A DNA stretch of 64,000 nucleotides, taken from positions 1 to 64,000 of the forward strand of contig JAPLKB010000065.1 of the NCBI GenBank assembly GCA_026388275.1. The letters are read 5' to 3'. The DNA comes from Pseudomonadota bacterium (GTDB taxonomy: Bacteria; Desulfobacterota; Syntrophorhabdia; Syntrophorhabdales; Syntrophorhabdaceae). Position numbers and translations under genes: made by a program. Position 1 is the first letter of the stretch; each line of letters opens with the position of its first letter. The notes under the pieces were generated by a model that did no database searches, was not told where the DNA came from, and was given only the letters and a program-made list of their open reading frames with translations. Below, piece by piece: positions 44,291-52,902 of the stretch.

Positions 44291-45593
44291 TGTTTTTTGA
44301 TTTTACAATGTTGCGTGTATCCACTACCGGTATTCCAAATGACTTGAAATCAATTACACGGTACTCGTCATGGGGTGTGGCTATAAGAATAAGGTCATAA
44401 TCATCGCTGATAGGAACTGATTTTCTATTGGCAAACTGAGGAAATTCCCTGACATGTTTGATAACAGGCACATATGGATCATTAAAATCTACTTTTGCTC
44501 CAAGCTCTTCTAATTTCTCTATAAGATGATATGAAGGTGACTCTCTGTCATCATCCACATTGCCTTTGTAGGCAAGACCGAGAAGAAGAACTTTTGAACC
44601 TTTTACGGGTTTCCCAATATTATTGAGTACTTTTGTTACTTTGGAGACTACATAATCCGGCATGGCTGTATTTATCTCTCCGGCAAGTTCTATGAAACGG
44701 GTCGCGAAATCATATTGCCGCGCTTTCCATGTAAGATAAAAGGGGTCAATGGGTATACAATGGCCGCCGAGTCCCGGCCCGGGGTAAAATGCCTGGAAAC
44801 CAAAAGGCTTGGTTTTTGCTGCATCAATGACTTCCCATATATCAATATCCATTTTATCAAAGAGCATTTTCAGTTCGTTGACAAGTGCAATATTGACAGA
44901 CCGATATATATTTTCAAGGAGTTTTGTCGCCTCTGCAGCACGGGTCGAGGAGACAGGCACTGTCTTTAATATAATGGTGTCATAAAGAGCTTTTGCCACT
45001 TCAAGACATTTTTCTGTATAGCCACCTACCACTTTTGGGACAGTGCGAAGGCAGAAATCTTTGTTATTTGGGTCTTCTCTTTCCGGAGAGAATGCAAGGT
45101 GAAAATCTGTTCCTGCTTTGAGACCGGCCTTTTCAAGTATATCCTTCATATCGTCATCTGTTGTACCGGGGTAAGTAGTTGATTCAAGGATGATGCGCTG
45201 TCCTTTTTGAAGATATCCGGCAATGGCCCTGGTTGTGTTGAATACAAAGCTCATATCAGGTTCACGGTTTTTGTTAAGAGGGGTAGGAACACAGATAAGA
45301 ATACAATCCATTTTTTGAAGCAACGAGAAATCATTTGTTGCTTCAAAAAATTTTGAATGTTGAATGTTTGATGTTGAATTATTAAGAGATTTATCGAAAA
45401 GGGGAGAAACATCAATATGCTTGATATATCCTTTTCCTTCCCGGAGCATCCTTACTTTTTCAGTATCCACATCGAATCCTGTGACAGGGAACCCTGCCTT
45501 ACAGAATTCAATCACAAGAGGCAGGCCAACGTAACCGAGGCCGATAACGCCTATACGAGCTTGTTTGGTATTAATTTTCTCCAGTAGATCCAT
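44271..45593 (-). CDS. UDP-N-acetylhexosamine 6-dehydrogenase (WbpA/WecC family)
   Basis: The 440-residue nucleotide-sugar dehydrogenase has the NAD loop IGVIGLGYVGLPLVIEF (about 13-29), CVPTPLNKNREPD, ESTTYPGTTDD, FSPEREDPNN, the catalytic Cys in LGGHCIPIDPFYL and GLAYKGNVDDDRESPS. It oxidises C-6 of UDP-GlcNAc or UDP-ManNAc to the uronic acid. With two WecB genes present, UDP-ManNAcA is possible. Residues about 69-82 (LNNSTSNIQHSKF) come from a 7-base tandem DNA repeat inserted in a surface loop where relatives are shorter. An AAAAGGAG site precedes the ATG. Confidence 0.92.
   Translation of the reverse strand: MDLLEKINTKQARIGVIGLGYVGLPLVIEFCKAGFPVTGFDVDTEKVRMLREGKGYIKHIDVSPLFDKSLNNSTSNIQHSKFFEATNDFSLLQKMDCILICVPTPLNKNREPDMSFVFNTTRAIAGYLQKGQRIILESTTYPGTTDDDMKDILEKAGLKAGTDFHLAFSPEREDPNNKDFCLRTVPKVVGGYTEKCLEVAKALYDTIILKTVPVSSTRAAEATKLLENIYRSVNIALVNELKMLFDKMDIDIWEVIDAAKTKPFGFQAFYPGPGLGGHCIPIDPFYLTWKARQYDFATRFIELAGEINTAMPDYVVSKVTKVLNNIGKPVKGSKVLLLGLAYKGNVDDDRESPSYHLIEKLEELGAKVDFNDPYVPVIKHVREFPQFANRKSVPISDDYDLILIATPHDEYRVIDFKSFGIPVVDTRNIVKSKNSCIFHA
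45353..45380. repeat. In-frame heptamer array in the UDP-sugar dehydrogenase gene, TTGAATG word
   Basis: Units TTGAATG, TTGAATG, TTTGATG, TTGAATT run head to tail. The coding strand gives STSNIQHSK. It has the same word family as the intergenic arrays at 45613 and 46556. Confidence 0.85.
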
Positions 45594-45612
45594 AAAAACT
45601 CCTTTTCAATGC

Positions 45613-45647
45613 AATTTTTAATTTTTAATGTTTAATGTTGAATAACA
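45613..45647. repeat. Heptamer array upstream of the UDP-sugar dehydrogenase gene
   Basis: Five 7-base units (AATTTTT twice, AATGTTT, AATGTTG, AATAACA) lie 20 bases upstream of the start codon, just before its ribosome-binding site, so they fall in the 5' leader or promoter. Confidence 0.75.
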
Positions 45648-45740
45648 ACTATTAATAAGGCGATTTACTCAATATTTCATTTATATCAAAACTTCGTCGC
45701 GGCGAAATTGATAGTTAACTTAGCGTAATATCAACAGTAT

Positions 45741-46535
45741 TTACAGGCCTACCGTAGCGGTGGTCTCTTTGAGCTTTATTTCCACTGCATCCTTGATCGC
45801 GTTTGTTATGGTCTGAAGCTCCTGTCTGTCAGGCTCACTCCATTTGTTGAGACTAAGTTTGTTTATTTTTATTGTAATATTTTGCAGTGCCTCAAGCATT
45901 ATTTGCGCCTCAGGCTTCTTTTGCTTTTGCCTTTCCTCTTTGAGTTCTTCAGGGGAGAGGTTTTTGCGGCAATATTTCTGATACTGGCTTATCATGGAAC
46001 TTTCCTGTTTGCTTCGGGCAATTTCCACAAGGACCCTCTTTGGAACAGAGGGGTTATTACGGCATTCATCTCTGATCTGCTGAGGGAGGCGGTTGAGAGA
46101 TAATGTCTCGGATATGGTGGAAACGGCCTTACCAAGCATATTTGAAAGATCTTCCTGCTTATATGAGTGCTCCTTCATTATTCGGTCCATGGCCTCTGAT
46201 TCTTCAATAGGAGTTAAATCCTGCCTGAGGAGGTTTTCCACGAGCGCGATCTCTGCATAGTTGCCCTCAACAAAAATTGCAGGCAGTTCGGTGATACCAG
46301 CTTTCTGAGCGGCAAGACAGCGGCGTTCACCGGCAACAAGATAAAGGCTTTGATTACTGTCCTGGCGGAACAGGACGGGTTCCAGCACGCCATATTGCTT
46401 GACGGAAGCGGTAAGTTCATCAAGGGCCTGAGCATCCACATATTTTCGCGGCTGATCAGGATCGGAATTGAGAGATGCAATATGGATGGAGTACAACTTA
46501 CCTTTAACATAACCTGATTTACTTTTGGCTGTCAT
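45741..46535 (-). CDS. ParB/RepB-like protein, orphan copy 2
   Basis: The 264-residue protein has the ParB N-terminal boxes: LNSDPDQPRKYVD (near 22), VAGERRCLAAQKAG and LVENLLRQDLTPIEESEAM. A helix-turn-helix region follows, around YKQEDLSNMLGKAVSTISETLSL. The C-terminal part is charged (LKEERQKQKKPEAQ). No parA neighbour exists. Like copy 1 it has a G-rich ribosome-binding site (GGGGG-TTTT) and sits beside a heptamer array. A regulatory role in the polysaccharide region is possible but unproven. Confidence 0.87.
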   Translation of the reverse strand: MTAKSKSGYVKGKLYSIHIASLNSDPDQPRKYVDAQALDELTASVKQYGVLEPVLFRQDSNQSLYLVAGERRCLAAQKAGITELPAIFVEGNYAEIALVENLLRQDLTPIEESEAMDRIMKEHSYKQEDLSNMLGKAVSTISETLSLNRLPQQIRDECRNNPSVPKRVLVEIARSKQESSMISQYQKYCRKNLSPEELKEERQKQKKPEAQIMLEALQNITIKINKLSLNKWSEPDRQELQTITNAIKDAVEIKLKETTATVGL

Positions 46536-46555
46536 AAAACCCCCATATTAAAAGC

Positions 46556-46590
46556 AATGTTGAATGTTTAATGTTGAATGTTTAATGTTT
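46556..46590. repeat. Heptamer array upstream of ParB-like copy 2
   Basis: Five head-to-tail units (AATGTTG, AATGTTT, AATGTTG, AATGTTT, AATGTTT) follow AAAAGC. Read in reverse, the array therefore ends CAACATTGCTTTT, the same terminus as arrays at 14288, 17306 and 17424. Confidence 0.85.
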
Positions 46591-46798
46591 GTTCCCTGTG
46601 ACAAGGTGATTAATTTCATAAAATTTGTTGATTTTGTGATAGGCTACCGCCACAGCGATTTGTCTCGCAGGTCCAGGGTGTTGAAATGAATGAGTGTAGC
46701 AAGCAAATCCATGTTAGAAAAATAACTACATGTTCCTATATCTGTTTGAAATATTATCGGCAGCACCTAATTTACCTTAAGTCTTAGTCTGATGTAAA

Positions 46799-47230
46799 TT
46801 ACTCTTTTACTTTATAAATAGTGCTATGACTTTCGGTATCAGCACGATGGGCAGTAAGATCAGCAGCTACTCCATCAATCTTTTTTTCTACTCTGTTAAT
46901 TTCTTTTTTGAGAGATATTTCCAGTCCATCTATTTTAGCATCAAGTTTATCATGTACTCCGTCTATTTTTTTATCAAGTTTATCGTGCACTCCATCAATC
47001 TTTACATCGAGCTTGTTATATACACCATCAATCTTTACATCAAGTTCGTTATGTACTCCATCAATTTTTTTATTTAGGGTGTCTATTTTAAAATCTACAA
47101 ACTCAAACTTGTCGTTCATCTCTGCTCGCATTTGTTTTATCTCGTGATGTAGACCTGCATTACCCTCAAGCACCAGCTCAAACTTTTCTTTGATATCTTC
47201 CAAAAGTATTTCCAGATTATCTTTCTCCAT
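46799..47230 (-). CDS. Coiled-coil protein with tandem 11-residue repeats
   Basis: The 143-residue hydrophilic protein is predicted to be almost wholly helical. A KIDGVHDKLDA-type 11-residue unit recurs about five times (residues about 57-111), an 11-residue (hendecad) coiled-coil period rather than a heptad. The corresponding 33-bp DNA repeats are visible at about 46915-47070. The N-terminal part (EKFELVLEGNAGLHHEIKQM) occurs in many small bacterial coiled-coil proteins of unknown function. There is no signal peptide or membrane segment. The 263-base spacer upstream of it (46536-46798) shows only the heptamer array. Confidence 0.75.
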   Translation of the reverse strand: MEKDNLEILLEDIKEKFELVLEGNAGLHHEIKQMRAEMNDKFEFVDFKIDTLNKKIDGVHNELDVKIDGVYNKLDVKIDGVHDKLDKKIDGVHDKLDAKIDGLEISLKKEINRVEKKIDGVAADLTAHRADTESHSTIYKVKE

Positions 47231-47272
47231 TACTTACCCCCATAAAGAAATGTAACGACTAAAGATCATTGT

Positions 47273-48409
47273 TTATTCTTTAGCTCCGGCCTGACTGCTT
47301 GATGAGGTATACCATTCTATGGTTTTTCTCAAGCCTTCTCCGAAGCTTGTTTTTGTTCTGAAGTTGAATTCGTTGAATGCTCTCGTGGTATCAAGTATCC
47401 TTCTTGGTTGACCATCAGGTTTTGAAGTATTCCAGAGAACCTGACCTCTGAAATCCATAAGTTCAACAATGAGATCAACAAGGCTTCTGATGGAAATTTC
47501 AAAGCCTGCACCTATGTTGCAGGGTGCGCTGCTGTTGTATTTTTCTGTTGCCAGTATGATTGCTTCAGCGGCATCTTCAACATAGAAAAACTCCCTGGTT
47601 GCGTTGCCGGTACCCCAGATATCAACAATAGTGAATAGTGGATAGTGAATAGTGGATAGTGAATTGTTTGAGGCGGCTGGAACGGAAATACCATAGTGCT
47701 TGAGTACAGTAATAATTACATCTGGCGAAGAGTCTTTTTTGATTTCATAGATATGGCCATCAATATCAACCGGACCGTCTCCGTTCCAGATAAAATCTTT
47801 CCTGATTGAGTCATAAGAACCAGCAGAAAGGAGGTTGGCAAGGTAAAACTTGCGGATAAGTGCCGGAATCACATGAGATGATTTAAAGGTAAAGTTGTCA
47901 CCGGGGCCGTAAAGGTTGACCGGAAGCAGGAATATTGAGTTGAAACCATACTGCTGCCTGTATGCCTGAGACTGGACAAGCATCATTTTTTTGGCAAGGC
48001 CATAAGGGGCGTTTGTCTCTTCGGGATAACCGTTCCATATATCATCTTCTTTAAATGGTACAGGAGTGAATTTTGGATAGGCACATATGGTTCCAAGTGC
48101 AACAAATTTATCAATTTTATGGAGATATCCTTCGTGGAGAAGCTGTATTCCCATCATGGCGTTTTCATAGAAAAGCGATGCCGGATTTTCTTGATTAAAT
48201 CCTATGCCTCCTACTTTTGCTGCAAGATGAATGACAATATCAGGATTTGTTTCAATATACAGACGGCGCACATCGTTGATGTCAACCAGATTGTATTCGG
48301 GCAGATCAGCCACAATAATGTTTTTGTAGCCCTTCTCCTTCATTTGATGAATCAGGTGGGTTCCTAAGAAACCTTTGCCACCGGTTATCGTGATTTTTTT
48401 ATTAAACAG
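47273..48409 (-). CDS. fcl: GDP-L-fucose synthase
   Basis: This SDR epimerase/reductase makes GDP-L-fucose from the Gmd product. It has [11 protein letters not shown] (NAD loop), HLAAKVGGI, the YGLAKKMM catalytic Tyr/Lys motif and [17 protein letters not shown]. The common start at 48343 would cut off the NAD loop. The frame extends upstream to a CTG at 48407-48409 with an AGGAG site 8 bases before it, giving [11 protein letters not shown], so a CTG start is likely, or an upstream frameshift. It has the long insertion of Bacteroides-type Fcl proteins. Within it, residues about 250-261 ([11 protein letters not shown]) are encoded by a 7-base tandem repeat. Confidence 0.9.
   Translation of the reverse strand: MFNKKITITGGKGFLGTHLIHQMKEKGYKNIIVADLPEYNLVDINDVRRLYIETNPDIVIHLAAKVGGIGFNQENPASLFYENAMMGIQLLHEGYLHKIDKFVALGTICAYPKFTPVPFKEDDIWNGYPEETNAPYGLAKKMMLVQSQAYRQQYGFNSIFLLPVNLYGPGDNFTFKSSHVIPALIRKFYLANLLSAGSYDSIRKDFIWNGDGPVDIDGHIYEIKKDSSPDVIITVLKHYGISVPAASNNSLSTIHYPLFTIVDIWGTGNATREFFYVEDAAEAIILATEKYNSSAPCNIGAGFEISIRSLVDLIVELMDFRGQVLWNTSKPDGQPRRILDTTRAFNEFNFRTKTSFGEGLRKTIEWYTSSSSQAGAKE
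47628..47662. repeat. In-frame heptamer array inside fcl, ATAGTGA/ATAGTGG words
   Basis: Five alternating units ATAGTGA and ATAGTGG run without interruption. On the coding strand they give TIHYPLFTI just before the conserved WGTG. It is the same word family as the array at 1366-1395. Confidence 0.9.
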
Positions 48410-48427
48410 TGTTGAATCTCCTATTTT

Positions 48428-48455
48428 GATGGAAGATGGACGATGGAAGATGGAC
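48428..48455. repeat. Heptamer array between four-helix-bundle gene and fcl, GATGGAA/GATGGAC words
   Basis: Four alternating exact units lie 29 bases beyond the stop of the four-helix-bundle gene and just before the fcl ribosome-binding site. Related words in opposite orientation flank the other side of that gene at about 48864-48925. Confidence 0.85.
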
Positions 48456-48484
48456 GAGATAATTCTATGGGCATTACAAATTTA

Positions 48485-48880
48485 TTATTTGCAAAAATTG
48501 TCAACTTTTTTCTCCATCACGTTAAGCATAGCAAAAATATGTTCATAGGCTTCGTCGAGCTTTCCGAACAATTCCCCATTTATATAGTTGCATTTGCAAG
48601 CAAATTCCAGCCATGTCTGTGTCTCTGATGCTTCTTGAGATGCATCGGTCAGTTTATTCAGAAAAACAGCTTTGTAACGTCTTTTGCGCCATCCTTCTGA
48701 TAAATTTGAACAGACTGATCTTGATGATCTTCGAATCTGGTCTGTTAAGGAATATGTCTCATCCTTAGGGAAACTTTTTGATATTTCAAATATTAGCATT
48801 GCAGTATCAAATGCCTTTTTATATACATCCAAATCTCTTACACTGTTTATTCTACTTGTAACTTTTTTGTCCATCGTCAT
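48485..48880 (-). CDS. Four-helix-bundle protein (S23/23S-IVS family, Avd-like fold)
   Basis: The 131-residue protein has the family pattern. A SVRDLDVYKKAFDTAMLIFE helix is followed by SFPKDETYSLTDQIRRSSRSV, SNLSEGWRKR, LTDASQEASETQTWLEFA and a final long helix (EAYEHIFAMLNVMEKK). Members of this family are encoded in 23S rRNA intervening sequences and as stand-alone genes. The accessory protein Avd of diversity-generating retroelements shares the fold and binds nucleic acid. No rRNA is present here. The gene splits gmd from fcl, which normally adjoin, and is bracketed by inverted 7-base repeats. Confidence 0.88.
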   Translation of the reverse strand: MTMDKKVTSRINSVRDLDVYKKAFDTAMLIFEISKSFPKDETYSLTDQIRRSSRSVCSNLSEGWRKRRYKAVFLNKLTDASQEASETQTWLEFACKCNYINGELFGKLDEAYEHIFAMLNVMEKKVDNFCK

Positions 48881-48925
48881 AGCCTGTGTTGGCAGGCGAT
48901 CTTCCCTCGCCTATCGTCTATCGTT
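48864..48925. repeat. Short heptamer words at the 5' side of the four-helix-bundle gene
   Basis: On the coding (minus) strand ACGATAG occurs twice in tandem, followed by GCGAGGG, and the gene's own start region contains ACGATGG. These are the inverse of the CCATCGT words on its 3' side (48428-48455). The array is short, so support is moderate. Confidence 0.5.
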
Positions 48926-48928
48926 TAC

Positions 48929-50071
48929 TTAATGTTCCCGTATCTGCTCATATACAGAAAAGTTATGGTTTGTATAACCAAAACCCTTACGCTTTGATGC
49001 TTCAAGACCTTCACGTGCAGAAGTTAGTCCTACCATTTGTACGTCGCAGTCTATCATGATTTTTACAAGTTCATCAAAGGTAACTCTGGGCTCCCAACCA
49101 AGCTTTTCTTTTGCCTTTGATATATCTGCCTGCAAGGCCTCTACTTCTGTAGGTCTGAAGTAACGTGGATCAACGCGGACAAGAATAGTTCCAGGGGTTA
49201 CATGTTCCCATGTGGATGATGCTACAATTCCAACCTCATCCTGGCCTTCTCCTTTCCAGTCAAGAATAATACCCATATAAGAAAAGGCTTTATCAACAAA
49301 CTCTCTTACAGAGTAACTTTTTCCTGTGCCTACAACATAATCATCAGGTTTTTCCTGCTGGAGCATAAGCCACATCATTTCAACGTATTCAGGGGCAAAT
49401 CCCCAATCCCGTTTTGAATTCATGTTCCCGAGATAAAGTGTCTTCTGATTGCCGGTAAGTATATTTGCTACAGCTCTTGTAATCTTGCGAGTTACAAAGG
49501 TTTCGCCTCTTCGTGGTGACTCGTGATTGAAAAGAATACCGTTACAGGCAAAGAGATTATATCCCTCTCGGTAATTTATGGTCATCCAGTATGAATATAT
49601 TTTTGCGGCTGCATAAGGGCTTCTCGGATAGAATGGACTTTTTTCATTTTGCGGAGGAGGTGTGCCGCCGAATAACTCTGATGAGGATGCCTGATAGTAT
49701 TTCGTAGTGATGCCACTTCTGCGGATGGCTTCAAGGAGTCTTGTTGTCCCCAGCGCAGTCGAATCTCCTGTATATTCTGGCATATCAAAACTTACGCGCA
49801 CGTGACTCTGAGCTGCAAGATGATACACTTCATCGGGCTGAATGTTGTAGATAATATGGCCGAGTTGACCACCGTCGGAAAGATCGCCGTAATGAAGGAA
49901 GAGTCGTGCACCTGGCTGATGGGGGTCAGCATAAATATGATCTATCCTGCCGGTATTGAAAGTGCTTGCTCTCCTTATAATACCATGAACTTCATAACCC
50001 TTGGAAAGAAGAAATTCTGCCAGATATGATCCATCCTGTCCGGTAATTCCTGTTATTAGTGCTTTTTTCAT
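48929..50071 (-). CDS. gmd: GDP-mannose 4,6-dehydratase
   Basis: This is a 380-residue SDR enzyme. [19 protein letters not shown] is the diagnostic GMD N-terminus. [17 protein letters not shown], the SSSELFGG serine motif, [10 protein letters not shown] with catalytic Tyr/Lys, [17 protein letters not shown] and [15 protein letters not shown] complete the match. It forms GDP-4-keto-6-deoxymannose, which Fcl (47273-48409) converts to GDP-L-fucose. An AAGGG site precedes the ATG. The four-helix-bundle gene lies between the two pathway genes. Confidence 0.96.
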   Translation of the reverse strand: MKKALITGITGQDGSYLAEFLLSKGYEVHGIIRRASTFNTGRIDHIYADPHQPGARLFLHYGDLSDGGQLGHIIYNIQPDEVYHLAAQSHVRVSFDMPEYTGDSTALGTTRLLEAIRRSGITTKYYQASSSELFGGTPPPQNEKSPFYPRSPYAAAKIYSYWMTINYREGYNLFACNGILFNHESPRRGETFVTRKITRAVANILTGNQKTLYLGNMNSKRDWGFAPEYVEMMWLMLQQEKPDDYVVGTGKSYSVREFVDKAFSYMGIILDWKGEGQDEVGIVASSTWEHVTPGTILVRVDPRYFRPTEVEALQADISKAKEKLGWEPRVTFDELVKIMIDCDVQMVGLTSAREGLEASKRKGFGYTNHNFSVYEQIREH

Positions 50072-50138
50072 ATTGGACCCTTATATATATTGATTTTAAA
50101 TAAATAAAAGCAGTTTTTAACGTTTAGTAAATAACAAT

Positions 50139-50180
50139 ATCCCGGACCATTTACGTGTATATGTTCAAACAGTCCGGGAT
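50139..50180. repeat. Inverted repeat between galE and gmd
   Basis: ATCCCGGAC (50139-50147) pairs exactly with GTCCGGGAT (50172-50180) around a 24-base loop. On the minus strand it follows galE and is succeeded by ATTGTTATTT, so it might act as a weak terminator or RNA-stabilising structure ahead of gmd. Confidence 0.5.
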
Positions 50181-50237
50181 GATATTTTCAGTTGAACTCA
50201 AGGCTCAGAAAAATTGCCTAATTAAACTTGTCAGATG

Positions 50238-51215
<978 letters not shown>

Positions 51216-51395
51216 TTATTATATGGACTAACCTGCGGCATACGGGCAGGGTGTTAAAGTTAAAAACAAAAAGTTTTTTGCATCAAGATAACGAGAATTT
51301 TCAATAGAAATTAAAACGATGATTCAGCGTTGTTGCATCAAGCTACCTTGTAAAAAACAATCTCCAAAATTCCTTCTTCATGCTCTAAATGTTAT

Positions 51396-52046
51396 TTACG
51401 GGGGTGTCAAACCGTTTTGAATAGCAAATCTTACAAGTCCGGGTAGATCATTAATATTCAGCTTTTCCATTATTCGATAACGATATGTGTTAACAGTTCT
51501 TATAGATATACACAAAATAGCGGCAATATCTGCGCTTGTTTTTCCTTCTACTACGAGTTGCAGCACTTCTTTTTCACGTATGCTGAGATCAAAGAGCGGG
51601 CTATTTTGTGTCATGGAGTTTGCCTTATTAATATAATCTTCCACAAGCTTTTCGGATATCCTTTTTGACAGATATCTATGCCCGCTGTTGACAGCACATA
51701 TTGCGTTCATAACATCCCTGCTGACATATTCAGCCAATATGCAGCCAGCGACACCGACACGCAATAAACTTATGACCTCTTCATTGGTTGTTTGCATAGC
51801 TATAATGATGATTTGAATCGTAGGACAATTCTTTCGAATCGCCCTAATGGTTTCTATCCCGCTTCTGAACTGTCCACTGATATTTAAAATAACAACATCA
51901 GGACAATGTTCTGCCAATTGCTGCAATATATCATTCCCGTGTGTAGAATTGCCTACCACAATTAAACCTTCTTTGCTTTCCAAAAGGATCTTCATGCCAT
52001 CACGAATGATTGTACAGTCATCTATAAGGTAGACTTTGATGTCCAT
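51396..52046 (-). CDS. NarL/LuxR-type regulator with a degenerate receiver domain
   Basis: The protein has 216 residues. The receiver (1-120) keeps the acidic pair Asp9-Asp10, but the phospho-acceptor position is Asn55 (CPDVVILNISGQ instead of LLDISMP). The conserved Ser/Thr is Ala84 and the conserved Lys is Ala105. It is therefore unlikely to be switched by phosphorylation. The LuxR helix-turn-helix (about 150-210) is intact: LSIREKEVLQLVVEGKTSADIA and SIRTVNTYRYRIMEKLNI. Its C-terminus is nearly the same as that of the regulator at 52225-52902, suggesting duplication and shared DNA targets. The 188-base spacer to galE has no gene. Confidence 0.88.
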   Translation of the reverse strand: MDIKVYLIDDCTIIRDGMKILLESKEGLIVVGNSTHGNDILQQLAEHCPDVVILNISGQFRSGIETIRAIRKNCPTIQIIIIAMQTTNEEVISLLRVGVAGCILAEYVSRDVMNAICAVNSGHRYLSKRISEKLVEDYINKANSMTQNSPLFDLSIREKEVLQLVVEGKTSADIAAILCISIRTVNTYRYRIMEKLNINDLPGLVRFAIQNGLTPP

Positions 52047-52224
52047 TTTAATCCATATTTATTTGGTTTGATAGGCTACCGCCGTTACAGCTTCTTGAAC
52101 TGTTCTTCAAAACAATAATTTTTTTCTCCACGTAATACATTGTTTAACGGACTACAAAGTATTGCATAATTATAATAATATGTATGTAGGATTTATTATA
52201 CATTTTTTGTAGGATTTCCAAATT

Positions 52225-52902
52225 TTAAGATTTTACTTCATTAAGAGGGGCTAACCCGTTCTGTATAGCGAATTTAACTAGGCCTGGTATATCAAATATC
52301 TCCAGTTTTTCCATCATTCGATATCTATATGTGTTTATTGTTTTTGGAGAAAGATGTAGAGCCTCCCCGATTTCAATACTTGACTTACCCTCAACAATAA
52401 GCTGCAAAACCTCCCATTCACGTTGACTTAGAACGGACAGTGAATTTTTATCTTCGTCGTTATTATCCTGTTGCGAAACATAACTATCGATGATCTGATC
52501 TGATATTGCGTCACTAAAAAAACGTCCCCCTTCATGAACAATGCGGATAGCCTCTATAACATCCTGACCAGCAGATTCTTTCAATACATAACCTTTTGCG
52601 CCGGCTTTAACCGCTCGGAAAAGTTTATCAAGACCGGTATGCATTGACAGTATTATAACATGTGTATTATGACAGGTTTCGGTGATGTTTTGTGTCGCTT
52701 CTATTCCATTAAGCTCCGGCATTGTAATATCGAGTAGAGCAATATGAGGCTGTATCTTTTTTATCTGGCGTATTGCATCACGTCCGTTCGATGACATACC
52801 GACTACCTTAATGTCAGGCTGTGCCTCCAGCAAAAGCTTAAGGCCGTCTCTTACGATTGCATGATCATCCGCAATAAATACATTTATTTCTTTCATTGTC
52901 AT
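52225..52902 (-). CDS. NarL/LuxR-family response regulator
   Basis: The 225-residue protein has an intact receiver. It shows the acidic pair Asp12-Asp13, phospho-acceptor Asp58 in HIALLDITMPELNG, Ser86 in VIILSMH and Lys108 in GYVLKESAG. The LuxR-type helix-turn-helix reads LSQREWEVLQLIVEGKSSIEIG and LSPKTINTYRYRMMEKLEI. The gene overlaps the histidine kinase stop by ATGA, so the two form a two-component pair. Targets are unknown but may include the polysaccharide operons downstream. Confidence 0.93.
   Translation of the reverse strand: MTMKEINVFIADDHAIVRDGLKLLLEAQPDIKVVGMSSNGRDAIRQIKKIQPHIALLDITMPELNGIEATQNITETCHNTHVIILSMHTGLDKLFRAVKAGAKGYVLKESAGQDVIEAIRIVHEGGRFFSDAISDQIIDSYVSQQDNNDEDKNSLSVLSQREWEVLQLIVEGKSSIEIGEALHLSPKTINTYRYRMMEKLEIFDIPGLVKFAIQNGLAPLNEVKS

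Noticed and set aside
46637-46660. TGATAGGCTACCGCC motif, looking like part of a cyclic-di-GMP riboswitch, also present near 52068
   Set aside because: Only 15 bases are shared between the two places and the other conserved parts of the riboswitch (GCAAAGCC region, paired stems) are missing. A chance 15-base match in 64 kb is possible.
46915-47070. CRISPR array from regularly spaced repeats
   Set aside because: The 33-bp units are contiguous, without spacers, and encode an 11-residue protein repeat in an open frame with a ribosome-binding site.
48485-48880. 23S rRNA intervening sequence
   Set aside because: The four-helix-bundle protein family is linked to such sequences, but there is no rRNA sequence on either side.
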